Of a DNA stretch of 64,000 bases, positions 50,452-60,415 are shown piece after piece. This DNA is from Alphaproteobacteria bacterium. GTDB taxonomy: Bacteria > Pseudomonadota > Alphaproteobacteria > Caulobacterales > Maricaulaceae. The notes beneath the pieces are model-generated. The model saw nothing but the letters and a program-made list of their open reading frames with translations. It did not search any database and was not told the origin of the DNA. The stretch lies in NCBI GenBank assembly GCA_016124205.1, contig WGOD01000002.1:496001-560000 (forward strand), read 5' to 3'. Numbering within the stretch: the first letter of the stretch is position 1; every line of letters begins with the position of its first letter. A program made the translations under genes and the position numbers.

Positions 50452-51828
50452 ATGACCGACATCAGGCTGCACGACACGTTGACCGGCAAGAAGCAGGTCT
50501 TCACCCCCGGCAATCCGGAGCGGGTGACGCTCTATGTCTGTGGCCCGACGGTCTATTCCTATGCCCATATCGGCAATGCGCGCCCGGCGGTGGTGTTCGA
50601 CACGCTGTTCCGCTTCCTGAAGCGGCGCTACGGCGACGACCACGTGATCTATGCCCGCAACATCACCGATGTGGACGACAAGATCATCGAGGCGGCCTCG
50701 AAGACCGGAAAGCCGATCTCCGAGATCACCGAGCATTATGCCGACGTCTACCGCGCCGACATGGGCGCGCTCGGCGTGCAGGCCCCGACGATCGAGCCGC
50801 TCTGCACCGGGCATATCCCGCAGATGGTCACGATGATCGCCGACCTGATCGACAAGGGTCACGCCTATGAGGCGGAGGGGCATGTCCTCTTCTCGGTGAA
50901 GAGCTACGACACATATGGCGCGCTCTCGAAGCGCGCCATGGACGACATGATCGCCGGGGCGCGGGTCGAGGTGGCGCCCTACAAGAAGGACGCCGCCGAC
51001 TTCGTCCTGTGGAAACCGGCGAAGGATGGCGAGCCGGGCTGGGACAGCCCCTGGGGGCGCGGCCGGCCGGGCTGGCATATCGAGTGCTCGGCGATGGCCG
51101 AGGCGCATCTCGGGCAGACCATCGACATTCACGGCGGCGGGCAGGACCTCGTCTTCCCGCACCACGAAAACGAGATCGCGCAGTCGGTGTGCAGCCATGG
51201 CGGCGCGCCGATGGCGCGCTACTGGATGCACAATGGCTTCCTGTCGATGGATTCCGAGAAGATGTCGAAATCGCTCGGAAACGTGAAACTCGTCCATGAG
51301 CTGGTGAAGACCTGGCCGGGCGAGGCGCTGCGCTATGCCCTGCTGACCGGGCATTACCGCGCCCCGCTCGACTGGACCGACGCGCTGATCGACCGGACGA
51401 TGAAGTCGCTCGACCGGCTTTACGGCGTGCTGCGCCGTATCCGCACCGAGCCCGCCGCCGAAGTGCCCGAGGCGGTGGAAGCCGCGCTCGCCGACGATCT
51501 CAACACGCCGAAGGCGCTCGCCGTGCTGTTCGATCTCGCCGGACAGGCCAATCGCGCCGCGACCAATGAGGACCGGGAGGCGGCGGCTGCGGCCCTGCTC
51601 GCCGGGGGCCGCGCCATCGGGATTCTGGAAATGGAACCGGACGCCTGGTTTGGCGTCGCCGACCTGCCGGCGGAGGAACGGGAAAAGATCGACGCCCTCG
51701 TCGAGGCGCGCGGCGATGCAAGGCGGTCGAAGGACTTCGCCCTCGCCGACACGCTCCGCGACGAGCTGACCGCGATGGGCGTCAGTGTCGAGGACGGCCC
51801 GGAAGGGAGCACCTGGCGGAAGGGGTGA
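50452..51828 (+). CDS. cysS: Cysteinyl-tRNA synthetase
   Basis: 458 residues. Zinc and substrate motifs: [19 protein letters not shown] (with the HIGN motif and zinc Cys), [23 protein letters not shown], and KMSKSLGN. The C-terminal DALR-like anticodon domain is slightly short ([21 protein letters not shown] at the end). Only cysS in the window. Confidence 0.97.
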   Translation: MTDIRLHDTLTGKKQVFTPGNPERVTLYVCGPTVYSYAHIGNARPAVVFDTLFRFLKRRYGDDHVIYARNITDVDDKIIEAASKTGKPISEITEHYADVYRADMGALGVQAPTIEPLCTGHIPQMVTMIADLIDKGHAYEAEGHVLFSVKSYDTYGALSKRAMDDMIAGARVEVAPYKKDAADFVLWKPAKDGEPGWDSPWGRGRPGWHIECSAMAEAHLGQTIDIHGGGQDLVFPHHENEIAQSVCSHGGAPMARYWMHNGFLSMDSEKMSKSLGNVKLVHELVKTWPGEALRYALLTGHYRAPLDWTDALIDRTMKSLDRLYGVLRRIRTEPAAEVPEAVEAALADDLNTPKALAVLFDLAGQANRAATNEDREAAAAALLAGGRAIGILEMEPDAWFGVADLPAEEREKIDALVEARGDARRSKDFALADTLRDELTAMGVSVEDGPEGSTWRKG

Positions 51829-51834
51829 TATCTC

Positions 51835-51943
51835 TGCCCTCGTGCTTCGAGGCTGCCTGACGGCAGCACCTCAGCATGAGGGGTGTGATTGTCTTCCTCA
51901 TCCTGAGGTGCCCCGAAGGGGCCTCGAAGGGCGAGGAAGACAA
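51835..51943. repeat. Dispersed palindromic repeat, family A, locus 3 (two units)
   Basis: Unit one (51837-51883) starts CCCTCGTGCTTCGAGGC and ends GCACCTCAGCATGAGGGG. Unit two (51893-51941) starts TTCCTCATCCTGAGGTGC and ends GCCTCGAAGGGCGAGGAA. Two-unit layout as at the other loci. Confidence 0.82.
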
Positions 51944-52012
51944 ACCGAACCGGGCCCCGGTCTTCGCTTCGCGAAACCGGGGAGCGTCAAATAAGGAGTC
52001 TCGCTTCACACT

Positions 52013-52148
52013 CTGAATTCCCCGCGAAAGCGGGGACCTCGGCCGGCATCGGAGCAAAGGCGGCTCCCGTTGCTCGCGCGGATTTCGCGGCGCCTCTACG
52101 CCCCGCGGGTTCGAGGTCCCGGATCGCGCAGTCGCGCGTCCGGGAATT
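52013..52148 (+). repeat. Composite intergenic repeat, family B, copy 2
   Basis: Starts CTGAATTCCCCGCGAAAG, then the CCCCGC/GCGGGG hairpin and GACCTCGG. GGCGCCTCTACGCCCC follows ~60 nt on, then CGAGGTCCCGGATCGCGC, ending CGTCCGGGAATTCATGA. It is the same composite as 29398-29532, inverted in the genome. With family A locus 3 it fills the 341-bp gap between cysS and the BLUF gene. Confidence 0.75.
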
Positions 52149-52169
52149 CATGAAGTGGGGAGGCAACCC

Positions 52170-52604
52170 CTAGCCCGACCGCCGCTGGCGGTAGTCACCG
52201 GCCATGAAGAGTTTCAGAGTCTGGCGCGCGCGCTGCGGCGTCAGCGTCAGGTCTTTCAGCTCGGAGGCATAGTCCCTGAAGCCGGGAATGCCCTTCAGAA
52301 GATCGTCAATGTCGGGGAAGCCCATTTCCCAGTCGCCGAATTCGCGTTCGAGAATCTTTCCGCGGAAGAGCAGCTTCAGATTGGTATGGCGGCGGTCGGT
52401 ATGGATCCGGGCATAGGTCGCTTCGACCGGTTCAATCGGACCTTCCAGCACCTGCAGGAAGGACCCGGCGTGAAACACCAGCATGCCCGTCACGCCGGCT
52501 TTTGCGTTGTTGTCCCGCGATGCGCCGAGGATGGATAGGAGGTCCGCAGGCTGCATCCGGTCCGTGGCGGCACTGGTATAGATGATCTGACGAAGGTCGG
52601 TCAT
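52170..52604 (-). CDS. BLUF-domain blue-light/flavin sensor
   Basis: 144 residues, a stand-alone BLUF domain with a ~45-residue C-terminal helical cap. The photocycle residues are all present: Tyr9 (IIYTSAA), Asn33 (SRDNNAKAGVTGML) and Gln51 (FLQVLEG). BLUF proteins bind FAD and signal blue light to partners; no effector domain is fused and none is adjacent. It is divergent from the Fe-S scaffold gene. Confidence 0.95.
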   Translation of the reverse strand: MTDLRQIIYTSAATDRMQPADLLSILGASRDNNAKAGVTGMLVFHAGSFLQVLEGPIEPVEATYARIHTDRRHTNLKLLFRGKILEREFGDWEMGFPDIDDLLKGIPGFRDYASELKDLTLTPQRARQTLKLFMAGDYRQRRSG

Positions 52605-52747
52605 GAATGGCTCGGCCTTTTATCGCGTCGTAATTACGTCGGAACGCTAGAGTTGAAATTCAAACAGCGGGTAAATGGGCTGGGGCGGAATCACCGTCGA
52701 ACCCCCCATTCCGATTTGGTCACAAATCGCCTATATGCATCCGCGAC

Positions 52748-53197
52748 ATGAGTGATGCGCTCTACTCCAGCGAGATCCTGCGTCTCGCCGCGGACATTCC
52801 GCATATCGGCCGGCTCGCCCGGCCGGACGGGTCCGCGCGCCGAGTGTCCCGCCTGTGCGGGTCCGAGGTGGGGGTGGAGATCGCACTGGAAGGCGGTGTG
52901 GTTTCGGATATCGCGCTGCAGGCGAAGGCCTGCGCGCTGGGTCAGGCGTCCGCCGCCATCCTCGCAAGGCATGCCATCGGTGCGACGCCGGACGAGATCG
53001 CCGCGGCCCGCGACGGGCTCGCCGCCATGCTGAAGGGTGCGGACGCGCCCGAAGGCCGGTTCGCCGAATTGTCGGTTCTGGATGCCGCGCGCGGCTATCC
53101 GGCGCGCCATGCGTCGATCCGCCTCGCCTTCGAGGCGGCGGCGGAGGCCTGCGCCCTCGCGCTGAACACGCCCTCCGAAACCACCCTCACTGGATAG
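52748..53197 (+). CDS. Iron-sulfur cluster assembly scaffold (IscU/NifU-like)
   Basis: 149 residues. Alphaproteobacterial IscU-like proteins of this type show LCGSEVGVEIALEGG, the second cysteine in KACALGQASAAILARHAIG and PARHASIRLAFEA at the end. Here the Cys pair (about residues 37 and 60) is present, and the third ligand of classic IscU is replaced by His in ARHAS. It should provide or transfer Fe-S clusters. yidD is 155 bp downstream. Confidence 0.9.
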   Translation: MSDALYSSEILRLAADIPHIGRLARPDGSARRVSRLCGSEVGVEIALEGGVVSDIALQAKACALGQASAAILARHAIGATPDEIAAARDGLAAMLKGADAPEGRFAELSVLDAARGYPARHASIRLAFEAAAEACALALNTPSETTLTG

Positions 53198-53352
53198 GGC
53201 CCGCGGCCCGCGCCCGCCGGCGCGGATCCCCGCGTGGTCCGAAATCGCCTTTCCCAACCCCAATTCAGTGAATTTCCCGCCCGGTATGAGGTCCCGACCG
53301 GCAAGGCCCGGTGGACACGCCAACAGGCGGCGCTAAAAGGCAAGTCACGACC

Positions 53353-53712
53353 ATGCGTTCGGCGAAGAAGCATGAGACGGGTTCCGGCCCGTTCGGCGTT
53401 GTGTTGATCGGGGCGCTCCGCCTCTATCAATGGACGCTCTCGCCCGTCTTCTACGCGTTCGGGGTCCGCTGCCGGCATGAACCTTCATGCTCGCATTACG
53501 CGGTGGACTCGGTACGCGCTCAGGGGGCGTGGCGCGGCTTCTTCCTGGCGGCGGGCCGTGTCCTGCGTTGCCGTCCCGGCGGCACGCACGGCTACGACCC
53601 GGCTCCGGTGGAGCGCAAGGATGTGCCTTTCTGGGCGGTGACGCGGTTCCGCGACCCGCCCCGACGCCCGGACGTGCCGCAGGCGGGATCAAGAGACGAG
53701 ACGAAACCATGA
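53353..53712 (+). CDS. yidD: Membrane protein insertion efficiency factor YidD
   Basis: 119 residues from the ATG at 53353. The YidD core is complete: [37 protein letters not shown] and [17 protein letters not shown]. YidD helps YidC insert inner-membrane proteins. Its stop overlaps the ATG of thrS (ATGA). Confidence 0.95.
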   Translation: MRSAKKHETGSGPFGVVLIGALRLYQWTLSPVFYAFGVRCRHEPSCSHYAVDSVRAQGAWRGFFLAAGRVLRCRPGGTHGYDPAPVERKDVPFWAVTRFRDPPRRPDVPQAGSRDETKP

Positions 53713-55640
53713 TTGAAGTTCAACTGCCCGATGGCGCGAAACGCGAACTCCCCGACGGGGCGTCGCCGATGGACCTGGCCGAAGGCATCTCGAAATCCCT
53801 CGCCAAGAAGGCGCTCTACGCCCGTGTGAACGGGAAGGACTGGGACCTCGTGCGCCCCCTGCCCGGCGACGCCAAGGTGGAACTGGTCACGCGTGACCAG
53901 GCCGAGGGACTTGAGATCATCCGCCACGACACGGCGCACATCCTGGCCCAGGCGGTTCAGGAGCTTTTCCCCGGCACGCAGGTCACGATCGGCCCGGCGA
54001 TCGAGGACGGCTTCTATTACGACTTCGCCCGCGACGAGCCCTTCTCCACGGAGGATTTCGAGGCGATCGAGAAGCGGATGGCCGACATCGTCGACCGCGA
54101 CCTGCCCTTCGTGCGCGAGGTGTGGGACCGCAATGACGCGATCCGGCACTTCGAGTCGATCGGCGAGAAGTACAAGGCGGAGCTGATCCGCGACCTGCCC
54201 GAGACGGAAGAGATCACGATCTACCGCCAGGGCGACTGGATCGATCTGTGCCGCGGACCGCACCTGCCCTCCACGGGCCGGATCGGCAAGGCGTTCAAGC
54301 TGATGAAGGTGGCGGGCGCCTACTGGCGCGGCGATCACCGCAACGCCATGCTGCAGCGGATCTACGGCACGGCCTGGGCGAACGAGAACCAGCTGAAGGA
54401 GCACCTGCAGCGGATCGAGGAAGCCGAGAAGCGCGACCACCGCAAGGTCGGCCGCCAGATGGGCCTGTTCCACATGCAGGAAGAGGCCCGCGGCCAGGTG
54501 TTCTGGCACGATGGCGGCTGGACGCTGTACCGGACGCTGGAGAACTACATGCGGCGGCGGCTTCAGGCGGAGAACTACCAGGAAGTCAAAACGCCGATGC
54601 TGATCGACCGGACGCTGTGGGAGAAGTCCGGCCACTGGGAGAAGTTCGGCGAGAACATGTTCACGGCCCAGACGGAGGACGGCGAAGTCCTCGCGCTGAA
54701 GCCGATGAACTGTCCTGCGCACGTGCAGATATTCCGCACGGGCCAGCGCTCCTACCGCGACCTGCCGCTGCGCATGGCCGAATTCGGCTCGTGCTCGCGG
54801 TATGAACCGTCGGGTGCGCTGCACGGGCTGATGCGGGTGCGCGGCTTCGTTCAGGACGATGCGCACATCTTCTGCCTGGAAAACCAGATCGAGGACGAGA
54901 CGAAGGCCTTCATCGACCTTCTGACGTCGGTCTATGCCGATCTCGGCTTCGACGACTTCATCGTGAAATTCTCCGACCGCCCCGAAACGCGCGCCGGCGA
55001 CGACGCGACGTGGGACCGGGCGGAGAAGGCGCTGCGCGATGCAACGGCCGCGGCGGGCGTCGAAGTGATCATGAATCCCGGCGAAGGCGCCTTCTACGGC
55101 CCGAAGCTGGAATTCGTGCTGCGTGATGCGATCGGCCGGGACTGGCAGTGCGGCACGCTGCAGGTGGACTTCGTCCTGCCCGACCGGCTGGACGCGGAGT
55201 TCACGGGCGAGGATGGGGCCAAGCACCGTCCGGTCATGCTGCACCGCGCGATCCTGGGGTCGTTCGAACGCTTCATTGGCATCCTGATCGAGAACTATGC
55301 CGGCAAGTTCCCGATGTGGCTGGCACCGACGCAGATCGTCGTCGCCACGATCACGTCGGAAGCCGACGGCTATGCGCTCGAAGTGGAGAAGGCGCTGAAA
55401 GTGGCTGGGCTGCGGGCCAAGGCCGATCTTCGCAACGAGAAGATCAACTACAAGGTCCGCGAACACTCGCTCGCCAAGGTGCCGGTCATCGCCGTCGTCG
55501 GACGCAAGGAGGCCGAGGAGAAGACGGTCGCCCTGCGCTTCCTCGGCGAGGAAGGCCGCAATCAGGAAGTGATGGCGCTGGACGCCGCCTGCGAAAAGCT
55601 GAGCGGTGAAGCCACGCCGCCCGATCTGAAGCGCAGCTAG
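53709..55640 (+). CDS. thrS: Threonyl-tRNA synthetase
   Basis: 643 residues from the ATG at 53709, overlapping yidD. Domains in order: TGS (1-61), editing domain with [12 protein letters not shown], class II catalytic core with the zinc Cys in [10 protein letters not shown], and the anticodon domain to the end. Full length. It is co-transcribed with the O-antigen ligase and glycosyltransferase downstream. Confidence 0.97.
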   Translation: MIEVQLPDGAKRELPDGASPMDLAEGISKSLAKKALYARVNGKDWDLVRPLPGDAKVELVTRDQAEGLEIIRHDTAHILAQAVQELFPGTQVTIGPAIEDGFYYDFARDEPFSTEDFEAIEKRMADIVDRDLPFVREVWDRNDAIRHFESIGEKYKAELIRDLPETEEITIYRQGDWIDLCRGPHLPSTGRIGKAFKLMKVAGAYWRGDHRNAMLQRIYGTAWANENQLKEHLQRIEEAEKRDHRKVGRQMGLFHMQEEARGQVFWHDGGWTLYRTLENYMRRRLQAENYQEVKTPMLIDRTLWEKSGHWEKFGENMFTAQTEDGEVLALKPMNCPAHVQIFRTGQRSYRDLPLRMAEFGSCSRYEPSGALHGLMRVRGFVQDDAHIFCLENQIEDETKAFIDLLTSVYADLGFDDFIVKFSDRPETRAGDDATWDRAEKALRDATAAAGVEVIMNPGEGAFYGPKLEFVLRDAIGRDWQCGTLQVDFVLPDRLDAEFTGEDGAKHRPVMLHRAILGSFERFIGILIENYAGKFPMWLAPTQIVVATITSEADGYALEVEKALKVAGLRAKADLRNEKINYKVREHSLAKVPVIAVVGRKEAEEKTVALRFLGEEGRNQEVMALDAACEKLSGEATPPDLKRS

Positions 55641-55663
55641 ACCGCGAAGGACGCAAAACGCGC

Positions 55664-56869
55664 ATGGTGAAGGGGCAGGCCCGCATGGGCCTCATTGCCA
55701 TCCTCCTGTTCGGCCTCGCTTTCGTGAGCGGGATTGCCGGCGGCTTGATGGTGGCCGGCTTCACCTTTTTCGCCGGCGTGCTGGGCTTCCCGGCGCGCGC
55801 CATGGGGCAGTTCCGCAAGGAAGCCCCATGGGAGGCGATCGCGGCGGGCCTGTTCATCGCCTGGGCGTGCATCAGCTTCCTGTGGTCGCCCTATGACCGG
55901 CCCGATCAGGTCTGGAAGCTGGCGATCGGCGTGCCGAGCTTCGCGGCTTTCGCCTTCTCCATGTCATTGCTGGAAGGGCGGTGGAAGACGCGCGTCGAAG
56001 CCGCCCTCCTCTTCTGCACGATCGCGCTGGGGCTGTTCTTCGTTGCGGAAACCATCACCGGCGGGGCCGGGACGATGTCGTTCAAGCTCGCCGTCGAAGG
56101 CGGCGCGCACCAGGGCGCGGACCTGCAGGATCTCGTCGACAAGAGCCTCGGGCATGGCACGGCCCTCCTGATCCTCCTCGCCGGTCCGGCGGCCGCGCTG
56201 GCCTGGCGCGAAGGCGCGCCGCTGATCGGCATGGTGATTGTCGGCCTCGCCGTTATCTCCGCCTTCGGCTTCTCGACAGAGATCAACATCGTCGCAGTCG
56301 CCGTCGCGCTGCTCATCGCCGCGCTCGCCTATTTCCAGCCGCGCGGCATCCTGTCGGCGCTGTTCGGTCTGGTGGGGGGCATGTTCGTGGTCATACCCCT
56401 GACCCTGCCCGGCCTGATCGGTGCGCTGCCGCAAAGCCTGATCGACGCGCTGCCGACCAGCTGGGTCATGCGGCTCGAAATCTGGGGCTATGCCTCCGAA
56501 CAATTGCGCGAACGGCTGTGGACCGGCTGGGGCCTCGATGCCTCCCGGGTGCTGGGCGGTCCGGCCGAAGTCCGAGGGCTGAGCTTCGACCTCCTGCCGC
56601 TGCACCCGCATAATGCCGCGCTCAATGTCTGGCTCGAAACCGGCGCCTTCGGGGCGATGCTGCTCGCCTTCGCGCTCGTCATGATCGGCGGACGGGTGGC
56701 CGGCGCGCCGCGTCTATCCCGGCTTCAGGCGGCTTCCATCGCCTGGGTGGTCTCGGTCCACACCGTGCTGATCATGGGCAGCTATGGCATCTGGCAGGAA
56801 TGGCTGATCGCCTGCAGCGCGGTCGCCATCGGCGGATGCACGCTCCTGGGCGCGCGGAGGAAGGCCTGA
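55664..56869 (+). CDS. O-antigen ligase family membrane protein (WaaL-like)
   Basis: 401 residues, ten to twelve TM helices. The motif HPHNAALNVWLETG before the late periplasmic loop is the Wzy_C/O-antigen ligase signature, and LRERLWTGWGLDASR precedes it. Such proteins join O-antigen or other glycans to lipid A-core. It is followed, with a 1-bp overlap (TGATG), by a glycosyltransferase. Confidence 0.88.
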   Translation: MVKGQARMGLIAILLFGLAFVSGIAGGLMVAGFTFFAGVLGFPARAMGQFRKEAPWEAIAAGLFIAWACISFLWSPYDRPDQVWKLAIGVPSFAAFAFSMSLLEGRWKTRVEAALLFCTIALGLFFVAETITGGAGTMSFKLAVEGGAHQGADLQDLVDKSLGHGTALLILLAGPAAALAWREGAPLIGMVIVGLAVISAFGFSTEINIVAVAVALLIAALAYFQPRGILSALFGLVGGMFVVIPLTLPGLIGALPQSLIDALPTSWVMRLEIWGYASEQLRERLWTGWGLDASRVLGGPAEVRGLSFDLLPLHPHNAALNVWLETGAFGAMLLAFALVMIGGRVAGAPRLSRLQAASIAWVVSVHTVLIMGSYGIWQEWLIACSAVAIGGCTLLGARRKA

Positions 56870-57783
56870 TGGCGGAGGGCCGTATCAGCGTCGTCATGGT
56901 GACATGGCGGACCGGGCCGCACCTCGCCGAGGCGGTCGAGGCTGTGCTGGCCGCGCCGGACGTCGACGAATTCGTTCTGGTCAATCACGAAAACCCGCCG
57001 GAGGTTCTGGCCGCGCTGCGACAGCGCGCGAGCGAGAACCCGAAAATGACGCTGATCGAAACCGGCGAGAATCTGGGGTTCTCGAAGGGCTGCAATATCG
57101 GGGCGGACGCCGCGACGGGCGACTATCTCTTCTTCCTCAACCCCGACGCGGTTCTGCCGGGCGGGCTGGCGCGGCGGCTCGTCGACACGGGCGAGACGGC
57201 CCAGCGCCCCTGGCTCGTGGGCGCGCGCCTGCTCGACAAGAACGGCAAGGAACAACGCGGCGCGCGGCGCGGTCTGCTGACGCCCTGGACCGCCATGGTC
57301 GGCTTTCTCGGCTTGCACCGCCTCGAACCGGTCTTCGGCCGCGCCTTCCACGATATTCACCGCGAGCGCGACCCCGTGCCGCCCGGCCCGATCCGGATCG
57401 ATGTGACCTCGGGGGCCGCGATGATGATGCGGCGCGACGACTATGAGACGCTCGGAGGGTTCGACGAGCGCTACTTCCTGCATGTCGAGGATATCGATCT
57501 GTGCCGCCGCGTGCTCCAGGCCGGCGGGCATGTCCTGTTCGAACCGCGCGCCGAACTGCTGCACTACGGCTCGACCAGCGAAGCCAGCCTGTTCCGCGTG
57601 GAGTGGAACAAGGCACATGGCTTCCGCCGCTATTTCTGGAAATTCTACGACCGCTTTCCGCAGCGCGTCCTGACGCTGATGGCGATACCGGTGATCTACG
57701 GGCTCGTCGTGGCGCGGTCGGTCTATATCTGGGTGCGCGGCTGGATCGACGGCTGGTATCGCCGGATCAGGAAGCTCGACTAG
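56869..57783 (+). CDS. Family 2 glycosyltransferase (rhamnosyltransferase-like)
   Basis: 304 residues from the ATG at 56869. GT2 fold: ISVVMVTWRTGPHLAEAVEAVL, NLGFSKGCNIGADAATGDYLFFLNPDA (DxD-like), and GGFDERYFLHVEDIDLCRRVL, the WbbL-type acceptor motif. A basic C-terminus with an amphipathic segment could anchor it to the membrane. With the ligase upstream it points to surface polysaccharide assembly. The 3' end overlaps the convergent mvaB by 17 bp. Confidence 0.92.
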   Translation: MAEGRISVVMVTWRTGPHLAEAVEAVLAAPDVDEFVLVNHENPPEVLAALRQRASENPKMTLIETGENLGFSKGCNIGADAATGDYLFFLNPDAVLPGGLARRLVDTGETAQRPWLVGARLLDKNGKEQRGARRGLLTPWTAMVGFLGLHRLEPVFGRAFHDIHRERDPVPPGPIRIDVTSGAAMMMRRDDYETLGGFDERYFLHVEDIDLCRRVLQAGGHVLFEPRAELLHYGSTSEASLFRVEWNKAHGFRRYFWKFYDRFPQRVLTLMAIPVIYGLVVARSVYIWVRGWIDGWYRRIRKLD

Positions 57784-58678
57784 CGGGGAAGCCGCCGGCC
57801 TTCGCGACCATGGAGGCGATGGGGTGTTTCAGCCCCTCGGCCTCGAGCCAGCGCGCCGTCTCGATCATCTTCTGAAGATCGATGCCCGTGTCGAACCCGG
57901 CCCGGTGCAGCATGTAGACGACGTCTTCCGTCGCGACATTCCCGGTTGCCTTCGGTGCGAAGGGGCAGCCGCCAATCCCGCCGCAGGACGCGTCGATCAC
58001 ATCCACACCCGCCTCGACGGCGGCATAGATGTTCGCCAGCGCCGTGTTGCGCGTGTTGTGGAAGTGCAGGCGCAGGCGCGCCTTCGGGGCCGCCGCGCGG
58101 ACTGCCGCGACGCGCTCGCGCACATCCCAGGGATTGGCGACGCCGATCGTGTCGCCCAGCGCGATCTCCATCGCTCCGGCCTCGGCCGCGCGCCCGGCGA
58201 GCATCGCAACGCGGTCGATCGGCACCTCGCCGTCGAACGGGTCACCGAACGCGACCGAGATCGTCACGGAGACCGGGACCTTTTCGTCATGGGCCAGCAC
58301 GGCGATGCGGTCGAACAGGTCGGCGGTGTCTTCCGGCGTCGCATTCTGGTTGGCCTTGCCGAAGCCTTCTGAGGCGACCATCACGAAATTGACCTCGTCG
58401 CATTTCGTGTCGAGCGCCCGGCGCATGCCGCGTTCATTGAGGGCCAGGCCGATATAGGTGACGCCGCGGTCGCGTGGCACGCGGCCCATGATGTCGTCGG
58501 AGTCGGCCATCGCCGGAACCAGCTTCGGATTGACGAAGCTCGCCACTTCCATGCGGCGCACACCCGCGTCGATCAGCCGGTCGATGAATTCGAGTTTCAC
58601 GTCCGTCGGCATCAGGGCCGGATCGTTTTGCAGCCCGTCGCGCGGGCCGACTTCGACGATTTCGATGGGGCGGCTCAT
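57767..58678 (-). CDS. mvaB: Hydroxymethylglutaryl-CoA lyase
   Basis: 303 residues. DRE-TIM metal-lyase fold: EIVEVGPRDGLQNDP, NVTISVAFGDPF-type core (VTISVAFGDPFDG), LHFHNTRNTALANIYAAVEAGVDVIDAS and the catalytic-cysteine loop GGIGGCPFAPKATGNVATED. It cleaves HMG-CoA to acetyl-CoA and acetoacetate in leucine degradation. The ATG overlaps the stop of the glycosyltransferase upstream (ATGA), an unexpected partner. Confidence 0.95.
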   Translation of the reverse strand: MSRPIEIVEVGPRDGLQNDPALMPTDVKLEFIDRLIDAGVRRMEVASFVNPKLVPAMADSDDIMGRVPRDRGVTYIGLALNERGMRRALDTKCDEVNFVMVASEGFGKANQNATPEDTADLFDRIAVLAHDEKVPVSVTISVAFGDPFDGEVPIDRVAMLAGRAAEAGAMEIALGDTIGVANPWDVRERVAAVRAAAPKARLRLHFHNTRNTALANIYAAVEAGVDVIDASCGGIGGCPFAPKATGNVATEDVVYMLHRAGFDTGIDLQKMIETARWLEAEGLKHPIASMVAKAGGFPASRAS

Positions 58679-60318
58679 TCGCTGGCCTCCGGACAGTTGT
58701 GCAGGCGGACGATCAGGACGGTCTCGTCGCCGCGCGAATAGTTGAATCCGGGCAGTTCGCGCGCGGCGCAGACATTGCGCTCGAGTGCCTCGAGCGCGGC
58801 GAGATCATCGCCGGACCGGGAAACGTCCTCGATCGTGATGTAGGGATTATCGCCTTCCGGCAAAAGGCCGGGCAGGTCGTCGAACTCGACGAGATGTGTG
58901 TCCGTACCCAGCGAGAAGACGAGGCTCGGTTCGGTATAGGTCGACCAGACCGGCCAGTCGGGCGATCCGCCAAGTTCGGCGATGGCCGACCGGGCCCGGT
59001 CGGCGAGATGCACGTCGCTGGCGGACTGCGCGGCCAGTCCGCGCGCCGCGGCGTGCCAGGTGAAGCCCGCGGCGACGCACAGGATCAGCGCGGTCAGGAC
59101 GCGGCGCCGGGCCGCCTCAACCAGCGCCCCGACGGCAACCGCGAGGAAGACGAGGGCGAGCCCGATTCCAAGCGTGGCACCGGGGCCGTAGATGGCCGGC
59201 AGCGCGCCGATGATCGCGGCGAGCAGGATCGCACCGAAGGCCGCGAGCGTCAGCGACACCCAGCGCGGCCAGCCCTTGAGGTCGCCCAAAGAAACGAGTG
59301 CCCACCCCGCCAGCAGGGCCAGCGCCGGATAGGCCGGCAGCACGTAGTGCGGCAGCTTGGTCGGGAGGAGTTCGAAGACGAGCCAGGTCGGCACTGCCCA
59401 GGCCAGAAGGAAGCGAACCGCCGGCGCGAATTCGGTCTTCTGCCGCAGGGCGGTCACGCCTTTGGCGATGCCCGGCACAAGGAAGAGCGTCGCCGGGAAG
59501 AAGAGCGCCGGCATAAGCAGAAGGTGATAGCCCGGAAGGCCGCCATGGCGCTCATGGCCGGAAACGAGTTTCGGCCCGAGATCCTCCCCCATGGCTTCAC
59601 GCAGGAAGGCCCCGTCCGTCGCCAGCTGGACCGCGATCAGCCAGGGCGCGGCAATCGCGATGGCGAGCAGCGGGCCGGGCCACCAGGCCAGCGGCTTCAG
59701 CCAGTTCGCCCTCCGCTCCCAGATCAGGAGGGCGATGATGGCCAGCCCCGCGACCATGGGGGTGACCGGCCCCTTGATCAGGATGCCGCCGCCGATGGCG
59801 AGCCAGAAAATCAACGCGGATTTTCGCCCGCCCCCGGTCCTCAGATGCGCAAGCGCGGCCATGGCCAGCGTCGTCAGACCGCACAGCATGGCGTCGGTCT
59901 TGGCGATGCCGCCCTCTATGCCGAGCAGGATGGTCGCGGCGAACAGGGCCGCCCCGGCGAAGGCGGCTTCCCGGCCGACCAATCGTTGCCCGCCCCAGAA
60001 GGTGGCGAAGGCGGCGAGGATCACGCCCAGCACGGACGGGATGCGATAGGTCCAGATATCACGCGCTTCGGTATCGGAGATCACGGCCACGACAGCAGCC
60101 TGAAGCCAGTGGATGCCGACCGGCTTCTTGTGGCGCGGCTCGTCCTGAAACTCGATGCGGACGAAATCGCCGGTTTCCAGCATCTGGGTCGTCGCTTGGG
60201 CGAAACGGGATTCGTCACGGTCCAGCGGCGGCAGGGTGAACACGCCTGCCAGCGCGCAGATCGCGGCGATCACGCAGACAATTGCCGGGGCCCGCCAGCC
60301 TTGGATCCAGTGCTGCAT
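58675..60318 (-). CDS. Family 39 glycosyltransferase (ArnT/PMT-like)
   Basis: 547 residues, about ten to twelve TM helices. The first periplasmic loop carries LPPLDRDESRFAQATTQML, the catalytic Asp/Glu motif of GT39/GT83 lipid-linked-sugar transferases, and RIEFQDEPRHKKPVGIHWLQAA. ArnT-type enzymes add sugars such as aminoarabinose from polyprenyl phosphate to lipid A. The C-terminal periplasmic domain is short. Divergent from a DPM-like glycosyltransferase that could make its polyprenyl-phosphate sugar donor. Confidence 0.9.
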   Translation of the reverse strand: MQHWIQGWRAPAIVCVIAAICALAGVFTLPPLDRDESRFAQATTQMLETGDFVRIEFQDEPRHKKPVGIHWLQAAVVAVISDTEARDIWTYRIPSVLGVILAAFATFWGGQRLVGREAAFAGAALFAATILLGIEGGIAKTDAMLCGLTTLAMAALAHLRTGGGRKSALIFWLAIGGGILIKGPVTPMVAGLAIIALLIWERRANWLKPLAWWPGPLLAIAIAAPWLIAVQLATDGAFLREAMGEDLGPKLVSGHERHGGLPGYHLLLMPALFFPATLFLVPGIAKGVTALRQKTEFAPAVRFLLAWAVPTWLVFELLPTKLPHYVLPAYPALALLAGWALVSLGDLKGWPRWVSLTLAAFGAILLAAIIGALPAIYGPGATLGIGLALVFLAVAVGALVEAARRRVLTALILCVAAGFTWHAAARGLAAQSASDVHLADRARSAIAELGGSPDWPVWSTYTEPSLVFSLGTDTHLVEFDDLPGLLPEGDNPYITIEDVSRSGDDLAALEALERNVCAARELPGFNYSRGDETVLIVRLHNCPEASE

Positions 60319-60415
60319 TTACGCTTCGCCCTTCCGCGTCCTGCAGGAAATACACTCGCACACCTGCCGAAACCGGGTATGTAACGCGGGACCGGCTGCT
60401 GCAAGCCCGCAAGGA

